31,897 nt of DNA, from positions 1-31,897 of the forward strand of contig JAAPAO010000410.1 in NCBI GenBank assembly GCA_013115145.1, read 5' to 3'. A program made the position numbers and the translations under genes. The first letter of the stretch is position 1, and each line of letters starts with the position of its first letter. Shown here one piece after another: positions 1-8,166 of the stretch. Below the pieces are notes generated by a model. The model had not been told where the DNA came from, searched no databases, and worked only from the letters and a program-made list of their open reading frames with translations. The stretch is from Perkinsus chesapeaki (taxonomy: Eukaryota; Perkinsozoa; Perkinsida; Perkinsidae).

Positions 1-171
1 CTATTCCTACGACTATCACCATTCCCGCGGCTCATTCGGCTTGGTATCTTCTTTAGACTCGTGACACTCGCCTGAGTCGGCGGTACGCTCTGTCATGAAG
101 ATATCTTTTATTCTATAAAATGCACGCTTCAACCCCATAACTCAAGCTAAAATGGCCGATGAAAAAATCTT

Positions 172-1246
172 CTATTTGAAAACGCTGTGAACTGTTCGCA
201 GGATTCTCCTCGAGGCTGAAAAAGCATCGCCGAATTTATCCAATCCTTCCCTCTTTAATAAAACCTGACACCGGATATTTAGAAAGGTATCTTCTTCTGT
301 AAAGAATGCACGCGTCAACTTCAGATGCTATATAGAAAAGTGTTTTGTCTTTATGAGAAATGCGCGCTTCAACCTCGGATTATATACAGAAATACATCTT
401 TTATTCTGTATGCAATGCACGCTTCAACCTAAGATACTACCCCAGGTCCCTCGGCGTAAGCATCCAGATCTTCCTCACTTTCCACAACATAACGCGCAAC
501 TAATTTCAACGGATCTTCTGCATCCACTAGTACCTGAAAAGTCACACGCCGCAAAATAAGCATGAAGTGCACGCTTCAACCTAAGATTCTCCTACTTCCG
601 CAGAGACGAATCCGTCGTTCTTAAGCACCTCACTGACATGGCCTTGATTGACCAACCAAGAATGGAATCTTTTGGCCGTTTCGTCATCCCGGCATTTTAC
701 GTTAACTTCATATATGACCTTAAGAAACACGAAATTCGGAAAAATCGCATAATATTGGTCACCGATGATGTCCTTCTGCTGATTTTTTTCAAGGGACGAA
801 TGATGGAACTTTCCAGATTGACTTTTTTCTCGGGACAAAAAAACAGTCCCGAGCCAGCGGATTCCTCGAGGGAAAAAGCCAACGGGCTTCCAGTTATTTT
901 TTCCAGACAAAAAATTAAAAGAAATTTTCCCACAAAATCGCTTTTCCGGAAAATTTCTGAAAGTTTCTTCCTGTACGACTCATTCTCCAAATTGAAAAAA
1001 GCGATGATTCCGAATCTCAAGTAGACGCGGTCGAACATGAGCGAACCTCCATAAGTGGGCTACCGGGAAAAGATTTATCACGGAAAAATTTCGGAAAAGT
1101 TCCGGAAAAACTGAATATCGTAAAATTTTCAGAATTTTTCCTACCTGGTTCCCGGTAGAACAGCATCCAACTGATCTCATCGCCATAAGATGAAATCTCC
1201 CGAGTGCGTTGCCGAAGATACGCGTTCGAGAAGGCGAGAGAATCAT
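172..1246 (-). CDS. DUF4286 family small protein (5 exons)
   Basis: Exons on the minus strand are 1145-1246, 1027-1059, 596-718, 441-533 and 172-264, all phase 0, giving 147 residues. The core from VIYEVNVKC to FGDAFSASRRIL matches DUF4286, a small family of unknown function with a ferredoxin-like look: YEVNV at the start, GFVSAE in the middle, RYVVESEEDLDAY, and the terminal FG..FSASRRIL signature. The last three exons are firm. The first two are tentative: they add a basic N-terminus starting MILSPSRTRIFGNALG, which could be an organelle-targeting leader, and the 1027 donor (GTCTAC) is weak. The stop is TAG at 172-174. The introns at 265-440 and 534-595 begin with the GGTTGAAGCGTGCA element described separately. 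The gene lies head to tail behind the CSC1-type gene, with about 165 bases between them. Confidence 0.75.
265..440 (-). repeat. Intron with three tandem GGTTGAAGCGYGCA units
   Basis: This 176-nt intron of the DUF4286 gene starts GTAGTATCTTAGGTTGAAGC and contains three diverged units, each centred on GRNGTTGAMGCGYGCATT, near plus positions 308, 361 and 416. The same core recurs in the neighbouring intron 534-595, just after its donor, and near 121-135 downstream of the stop codon. The intron is therefore largely made of repeat units rather than unique sequence. Confidence 0.7.
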
Positions 1247-1410
1247 CTTTAAACCGCTACCTCATAAAACTCTTCCCGGACAAATCGGCGAAGTTTTCCA
1301 GACCGAAAATTAATTGAACTTCACAAAATATTGAACCAATAATAATAGAAACCAACATAACGCAATGAGTACTTTTCACTCGCCACGAAATTACCAAAAT
1401 AATACAATAA

Positions 1411-3957
1411 CTAACAGGAACGTTGACAGGAAGCTCTTGGGAGCTCTACGCGGGGCTCCATTCCGACCTCGGAAATATCTTGCGAGGAGCTAGACGGCGC
1501 ATCAGTGCTAGACAACACACTTCTGGGTGTAGTGAAGCCAGATGAAGAAATCGATGAAGTCGAGTTGGACGGCAGACGCCCGAGACCAGCTTCGAGGAGC
1601 TCCTCTGGAGGGCTTTGACCTTCCGGAATCTCTGGGCGCAAATAGGGTATTTTTAAAGCTTGCTGACGGTAGTCTCCAAACCAGTGAGAATAATCGATAT
1701 CACCAAGCTTGGACCTTGCCAAGTCGATCTCCACACATGTTTTTGAAGGCAAGTAAACAGCTACTCGGAAATGCTGTTGCTCGAGATAGACCCAGAAGAG
1801 TATCGTAGCAACGAAGAGGGGGACCATCAGGGGAGACGCCACAGCTCCCTCTTTTATAGCTAGGACCGCCATGACGGTAATTTCCGCGACAATCGCGCAG
1901 AAAATGACAAATCTCATCGCCCGCGTCCACATTTGGCCACCGGTGTCGTTGCTTGGGTCGTAGATGAAGCAGTATTGGTTTTTATAGACAACAGCCATCA
2001 CTGAGAAGGCGAAGGCCATCACGAAGGAAACAATCGGAGACGTGACAGAGTAGACAAATAGAATCATAAAGAAGAGCATCACAGTAGAAAGCAACTTCGG
2101 CTGGTCCAGTGTGACAGGAATGCCAAGGGGTGAGCAACCAAGGAACGACTGGCTTGCTTCCTTCTCGGTCAGTCTTGGACCGATGTTCTTTCTCACCAGA
2201 TCTTTAACATAGGGGGTGTAACGCAGCAATTCGGAGCCCAGCGGAGGGCCGACCTGGACGAATACGAAGGACATAAAGTAGTTCGCCTGTTGGGGCAAAT
2301 TGTTTCCAAGAATATCTTGTATCGTTCCCCAAGGATCGACCGTAAGCTCATGGAGACTTGCGAAGAGACTGCCAGCAATAGCACTTACGAAGAAGGTCTG
2401 GATAATATAGAAGGCGGCCAACTTGGCGAACAAAGATGCACTTAGGGTCGAGTTGGAGATATGCCCCTCCAACTGGGAGAACAATTTCAAGAACACAGAC
2501 AAGAGAGAGTTAAGAACCGCCAAGAGAATCGGGGAGACCTGCTGCAGCAAAACATCTATACCAGACCACGCTTCGGACCAGCTTTCCAGAAAAGGCAATT
2601 CTCGCTTCAAATTCTGCACTTGAGAAATAGACGACACAAACGCCACCGGGATAGTCCAGAAAACACACAGAACAACCGTGAGGCAGATGGACAGAAGCAT
2701 GCCGAGCTCCTGACGCATGTGTGGTATGCCGACATTATCCCAGTAGACATCCTCAGGTAGAGGAGCTGGCATGGCATAAATCTTGAAAGGCGTACCAGAA
2801 TGCAACATTTGCAATGCCATCATAGATGCTTTCAAAGACTTAAACGTCACAAAGCCGTCTGCGCGAACTTTGAATTCGCCTCTGTCACCAAACGGCAATA
2901 GTTTTTTGGGCACCAGTGCCTTCGGGAGGGGTACAATATCTGCGACGTTCTTAACAATATCGACCGGAGCTTTGGTAAGATTCTTCAACTGACCGCTGAG
3001 ATTCTTCGGCACGCCCACCTCCGCGGCATTCTCCAACCTTTGTTGGAATTGCTCATCGGCTCGTTCTTGGAAATCTTCTGCAGCTCGCACTGTTCGTTCA
3101 CAGTATCGATTCAACGCAGCCAATTGGCGCTCATAAACCGTAATAGCATCCATCTTCTCCTTGCCGCACATTTTTATTTTTATTTCCTGTCGTTCGCCCT
3201 TGAACTCAGCGACATTGTAAGCATGCTCCAACTTCGGCAACAACACTTCACGGTCGGCCTCCTGCTCTTCGAGCTCGTCGATGTCGAGAGCGACCCGAGC
3301 GTCGAGGACTTCTCCAGGGACAACATCTTCGAAAAATCTTCTCAGCGCTCGATTCGATCGCATCTCCGCCGGCAGACCTCTTACAAAAACCGTATAGTTC
3401 TCGACGCTGGGGCGCGCCAAATAACTGTGCCTTCTCGAAAGATACCAACTGAACTCGTGATAAATCAGATACATAGCATAGCCAAAAAACAAGTAAGATG
3501 CGATCAATGTCGCAATCATCGCAGTGTCGCCGTTCAACAGATTCCCGAGACTCCAAGACTGCATAGGGTCAGACTCGCCAGCAGACTTGTCTCGGTCTTG
3601 GTATTTATAGATCGGGATGAGGTACACAGAGTTGAAGCAACCCATGAGAGATATCCTAACTCCCATCTTCAAAAGTCGGACAAATGCCGCAGCATCCAGC
3701 CCGGCATACTCGTAAATCTCTTCATCGGAAACTTTCACCGCGCCCCAAATCCAACTGAATTTACCATATTTTTTCTCATCAAGTGGGCAGTTCAATTCGG
3801 GGATAGATTGCCGACAATTGTACAACTGTGGCGCCTTCGCTTTCACCAGACAATAGACCAAGGTCATGCCGGCAAAAATGCCAATATAGATCCCGAAGGA
3901 AATCAGGACGGCCATCGAAGTGGTGGTTTTACTGCTGTCGTCTGGAGTGCTCGCCAT
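1411..3957 (-). CDS. CSC1/OSCA/TMEM63-type osmosensitive cation channel
   Basis: A single uninterrupted reading frame of 848 residues, within the usual 700-900 of the family. These are plasma or organelle membrane proteins forming mechanically or osmotically gated cation channels. Visible in order: an N-terminal membrane helix (about residues 16-38), the late-exocytosis segment with FSWIWGAVKVSDEEIYEYAG (about 68-87) and two more helices, then a long cytosolic domain (about 190-430) with the RNA-recognition-like fold start YTVFVRGLP and the closing GFVTFKSLKASMMALQ. The hallmark APLPEDVYWDNVG follows, then the seven-helix DUF221/RSN1 region (about 430-750) and a Ser/Thr-rich tail. The start MASTPDDSS is the first ATG after an AT-rich leader. 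It has no introns, unlike every other recognised multi-domain gene in the window. Confidence 0.95.
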   Translation of the reverse strand: MASTPDDSSKTTTSMAVLISFGIYIGIFAGMTLVYCLVKAKAPQLYNCRQSIPELNCPLDEKKYGKFSWIWGAVKVSDEEIYEYAGLDAAAFVRLLKMGVRISLMGCFNSVYLIPIYKYQDRDKSAGESDPMQSWSLGNLLNGDTAMIATLIASYLFFGYAMYLIYHEFSWYLSRRHSYLARPSVENYTVFVRGLPAEMRSNRALRRFFEDVVPGEVLDARVALDIDELEEQEADREVLLPKLEHAYNVAEFKGERQEIKIKMCGKEKMDAITVYERQLAALNRYCERTVRAAEDFQERADEQFQQRLENAAEVGVPKNLSGQLKNLTKAPVDIVKNVADIVPLPKALVPKKLLPFGDRGEFKVRADGFVTFKSLKASMMALQMLHSGTPFKIYAMPAPLPEDVYWDNVGIPHMRQELGMLLSICLTVVLCVFWTIPVAFVSSISQVQNLKRELPFLESWSEAWSGIDVLLQQVSPILLAVLNSLLSVFLKLFSQLEGHISNSTLSASLFAKLAAFYIIQTFFVSAIAGSLFASLHELTVDPWGTIQDILGNNLPQQANYFMSFVFVQVGPPLGSELLRYTPYVKDLVRKNIGPRLTEKEASQSFLGCSPLGIPVTLDQPKLLSTVMLFFMILFVYSVTSPIVSFVMAFAFSVMAVVYKNQYCFIYDPSNDTGGQMWTRAMRFVIFCAIVAEITVMAVLAIKEGAVASPLMVPLFVATILFWVYLEQQHFRVAVYLPSKTCVEIDLARSKLGDIDYSHWFGDYRQQALKIPYLRPEIPEGQSPPEELLEAGLGRLPSNSTSSISSSGFTTPRSVLSSTDAPSSSSQDISEVGMEPRVELPRASCQRSC

Positions 3958-4932
3958 TTATTTATACACGTGAAGAAACTGAGAAAAAAATCGGGAAAAA
4001 TCGGAAAAATGGGGAAAATTTTCCTAGCTAGACAGAAAATTACAGAAAAAAGGGAAAATCGCGACACAAAATTTGTGCAAAAATATTTTCCGGAAAAGAG
4101 GAGTCGGAAAAAAATATAAATTTCTGTAATGAAATTTCCAGACGAAAAATTTTTATCGAAAAAAATAATAGATAATTATCAAAAATAATTGGCAGTGATG
4201 ATTTATGTATCCAGATTGCATTAAAATGTAAATGTAACGATCCCAAAGAAAAAAAGAAAAATACCGGGGAAAATTTCAACTTTTTCACAATTTTCTCCAC
4301 GCAAGGACCCTGCTAGTAGCGGGCCCCTACTGTTATCAGTTGTCACGACAATATGTATCTAAGATCGATCGAGTAACTCGATTCGAGTTTGGCTTCAAAA
4401 TATCTCTGTATGGGAAATTTCTTCGACAGGAATGCTCGAAAGCAATCACACAATTTTTGTCAAAAACTCTGTTTCTTTCAGCTAGAGAAATCAGAAAAAT
4501 ATACACTTGAAAATCGGTAAATTCTCCATTTGTGAAAAAGGTCTCCAAAGATTATTTTTCCGCAAGAATTTCTTTCTTTCTGCGAAAACGCCTAGCGACG
4601 TTCTGCCGCCATTTTTCGTGTCACGAAATTGCCACACACTTGTCACGCGCCACAAAATTTTTCTCGAAACGCAACAGGAAAGTTCCATAGTTAGACGAAT
4701 AAAATAGCTCTTCACTCATTCTTGTTTTTCTTCTCGCCGAAAACCTTCACACAGAAACTGCATACTGGAGTGCCGACCAACATAACCTGACAGGGAAACG
4801 GAAAAAACAGGGAAATCGGGAAAAAATCGGGAAAAGCGGAAAAAGAACGGGAAATGGAAAAATTGAAAAGCGAATAAATACTGAATAAAAAACTTGAAGT
4901 ATTGAAGCATAGTCCCCATCATTTGAGCGCAT
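3958..4932. other. AT-rich intergenic region between two minus-strand genes
   Basis: No gene seen. The DNA is rich in GGAAAA-type runs (for example around 3980-4120 and 4795-4870) and carries two copies of a CACGAAATT/CACAAAATT-type motif near 4620-4665. It should hold the promoter of the CSC1-type gene, but I see no recognisable promoter element. Confidence 0.5.
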
Positions 4933-6211
4933 TCACTCCCCCAAAGGCAATGAAGATCGGGACGCGTTGTGTCTGTCTCCGATGGCAAAAGCGGCAGTCT
5001 TTGGTAGTGGAAAAATGAAGTCAATCGTCATTGTTCGTATATTGTTTTCAGTGATACTGAAATGACTTAGACACTATTTATAAATTCATTAGTTTCTCTC
5101 TTACCACAATCGCCATCACAGCAATGGCAAAATGCATAGCATGAGTTGCAGGACAGATAGGAGAAGATTTTCCGCAGAGATTGTGGTTGGGCATCCCAGG
5201 CATGTCTGCAGTGCGAATCGATACGTATCTTCCAATGAACATGAATTTACCTCGCGAGTATCTTGCACGCTTCAACCTACTCAGCTCCGATCATCGTAAC
5301 GAGCATCCAGAGAGCACCAAGGATTGGTTGGAAGAAGATACTCATTGAGCTAGCCAGATGCGCACAGCCAAGAATCTTCATTAGCTGTGGCACGGTGGCA
5401 ATTCCACAGAACTTCATAGCGCTCTGAAAATTTGAAAAAAAAACCTTATTGAAAATCAAGGAAAATGCAAGTTTCAAATCAGAAATTAAATCTTAACATA
5501 AATCAATTATCCCCAACGAAAGTTCCCAGAAATTTTCTGGTGACTTTCCAGGGGGAAGCTCAAACATCTAGAGTTCGCGGGAATAGGCAGGAATTTTCAG
5601 AACTTTTGGGGGAAAACAGAGATGAGATTTCCAGAGATTTTCTTACCTTGATGAAGGGGGTTTTGGTAAAGTAAGAATACGCAACCGGAAGATGCGCTTG
5701 CAGCTCGGCGGGAGCAACGTTGTACGCACATGCGAGATTTGCGATGCCGGAACCTGATACATTCACTGCGCCACAAAATTATTCACGCGCCATTAAATTA
5801 CCCACAAAGGTGATCATGAGACCAAAGTAGCAGCAAACGGCGATTCTTTGGAAAACCCAGTTGATCATGACGGGAAAATGCTTCCTGAAAATTCCCCATT
5901 TTTCCGACTTGAACGCAAAAAAATACCGAAAACTCTACAAATACTATGACCGCGCGCCAAGATATCAATGAATAGAATCTTGTAATGCTTCTCCTTCTTC
6001 CAGCGAAATCCACTTGGGTGATCTTTTCTTGCGCGCCAAGAAAATGTAACATGCTCCACTGAACAGTAATCCCACAAGCAGGCCAAACGCGGCCGGCCAA
6101 AAAATCGATGCAAAATTGTCGGCGATAAATCGATCGCGCGATCGACAAGTCAACTCGTCCGGTACCAAGTGTCTTAGATGCGTCACAACTGTCGTCACAT
6201 TGCAAACGGAC
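4933..6211 (-). CDS. Multi-pass membrane protein of unknown family (N-terminus not found)
   Basis: Six exons on the minus strand keep one frame: 6014-6211, 5802-5884, 5647-5753, 5281-5423, 5105-5228 and 4933-4998, ending at TGA 4933-4935 (about 240 residues). Hydrophobic segments include FGLLVGLLFSGACYIFL, then a dibasic ARKKRSP stretch, RIAVCCYFGLMITFVG, a helix around KFCGIATVPQLMKILG, SIFFQPILGALWMLVTMIG and HAMHFAIAVMAIVTAAFAIG, so roughly five membrane spans and a short polar tail. I do not recognise the family. The donor at 6013 (GTGGAT) is inferred from phase alone. The exon at 6211 is entered by a normal acceptor, so at least one upstream exon is missing from my model. Introns 5229-5280 and 5754-5801 are made of repeat motifs. 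Confidence 0.6.
5229..5280 (-). repeat. Intron beginning with the GGTTGAAGCGTGCA element
   Basis: This 52-nt intron starts GTAGGTTGAAGCGTGCAAGA and continues with CTCGCGAGGT. It aligns with the dispersed element at 10918-10975 and 18141-18185. The 5' splice site is the first bases of the element. Confidence 0.7.
5754..5801 (-). repeat. 48-nt intron built from two AATTT..TGGCGCG units
   Basis: On the minus strand the intron starts GTAATTTAATGGCGCGTGAA and repeats the unit as AATTTTGTGGCGCAGTGAA before the acceptor. The same AATTTCGTGGCGCG motif lies just inside the donor of the phosphatase intron at 9351, before its acceptor at 9420, and before the 6212 acceptor of this gene. Confidence 0.6.
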
Positions 6212-8166
6212 CTGAAGGGGGAATTTCGCGCGCCACGAAATGTCAAGCGGGGGAATTTTTCACTGGTCTATCTGCCCGCGTTGTGTGGAAAACTGGATTC
6301 AGTAAAGCTGAACATGATAAAGGCGCACTCTGGCTCACTTGGTGAGCCAAATTAAGCTACCGGGTCAGTTTTACTTCTTTGAACTCTTCAAATGGATAAT
6401 AAATATTCTTTGTTGCAATAAGATGTGATGAGGGCTCTCGTGGCGCCTCGACTCGGAGAGCTATATGCTGCACGTATTTCTGAACACACGTAACCGTATG
6501 TGTGCTGAGCAATACGATTCCTCCGACCATTAATCATCCCTATCATTTAAACTAATGAATGCTTTGCGATCTATTAATTATATCTTACTTTCCCATACAC
6601 TCCGGAATGGAGTCCGCTGTAGCGACTCTTCCATTATACACAAATCTGCCTAGATTATCTGAGTAAATCTCAAAGACGAGCATCGAGCCAAAAGTTGGCC
6701 ATACAGACGCACACAGCCTTCCAGAATCTTCCCCTAAAACGAATAAATATGAACATCGATCGTCTGATCGATATTGTTACATCGTAGTCCTAAAGCTGAC
6801 AGCATCTCTCCCATGGGTCCTGTGTCATGACCGGAATAAAGAGAAAACTTCCGCCCGGCCGTTGTGAGGTCGCCGATAATATCCTGAGTGCAATTTGATA
6901 GCAATCTCTACAGAAGTGAGAATTCGATATTATTATTAGTCTTGCTCAACCTTAATTTTTGATCTACCTTCCCTAATTTGCTACGTTCTGGTAGAACTTT
7001 ATAGAGTTTGTCCGAGTTACGACAACACATACATGATCTGCATGGAACACAAGAGCACCAGTCCAATGGAAATTATCATAGAATCTCCATCGCGGTTGTG
7101 GTTGCTCCATCTGTTAAGTTTAATGAGCCGCTACACGGCGCCGAAATAGTATTGGCAAAGGAGGTGTTTCTAAAGCATCATTTTGCTTTACAGCTTCCAG
7201 TTATCAGAATTTGTTCCTCCTTTAGATTCAAGTGTATCATGATACGGTCTCTAAGGGATGCTATCCTACAGCGATAGCTGCTAGGCATCGACTACGTGAT
7301 AGAGACAACATCGCTACATGATGACATCATGTAGCCTACATCTCAACATATAGCCTTCTCACAACGGCCTCACACCATATATCCTCCCGTCACCAAACCT
7401 CAGCAGAAACGTGTCAGTACAGTGTTAACACTCCTCCGGAAGATAGCTGCGCTACTAAATACGAATAGCTTGAACATTGGGTCCATGTCATTCCACACTG
7501 ATGGCTCGATGACTGCAATCTCGCGACAGTGGGTCCCTTCATACGACACCCTCCAAAGTCGTTAAAATAGGGATCATTTGCACTGCGAAACCGGGTTTCG
7601 GATTCCGAAATTCGAAAAACCCTAGTCTGGCCTAATCTGTTCTTTCGTCGCAAAAGAATTTTTTGACTCATCAACCGTACTTTGGACGAGCACTTTATTA
7701 TCCACTGCGAGAAGCAATCAATAAAAACGAAAAGTTCGGAATCCGACTACTGTACATTTGCGGAATATAGGAGACCCGACAGAGGGACTAGGCAGGGACC
7801 CAATAATGAGAATTGTAGAAGTAAAGACTGTTCTTGATGGACAAATGGTGATCGCAGCGATCAAGTAGCCTGCATTAAGACAGCATTCTGTGGATGAAAG
7901 TAGGAATGAGCCTCGAACCCCAGCGATGGACCATCGCCGATGGTCGCTGAACCACCGGAATCCGGTGACCGGATCGTCCTTCACGGTTACTACGGTACTC
8001 CTTCTCGCACACCAGTCACACTGGCGCACCATGTAACGCAGCGCGCTAGTAAGTATTTGACCATATGACCGTTCCAATAAAGTTGCTTCTGTCTTACTAA
8101 ATCTCCTACTCCTTCAACTCCTCTTCCAAACCCGCCATGTTTGCGCCCAGGAGAAATTATATCTCC
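6212..8166. other. No gene recognised; contains palindromes
   Basis: No exon set with family resemblance found on either strand. The first exon of the membrane protein and the missing C-terminus of the phosphatase could lie at the two ends. Odd palindromes occur at 7313-7335 (arms of 11) and in a run at 7923-7972 (arms of 7, 5 and 5, each with one central base). Confidence 0.4.
7313..7335. repeat. Perfect inverted repeat, 11-nt arms, 1-nt centre
   Basis: GCTACATGATG, central A at 7324, then its exact reverse complement. Intergenic. Confidence 0.85.

Noticed and set aside
3040-4119. 359-codon plus-strand frame
   Set aside because: Antisense to the CSC1-type gene, which has clear family motifs over its whole length.
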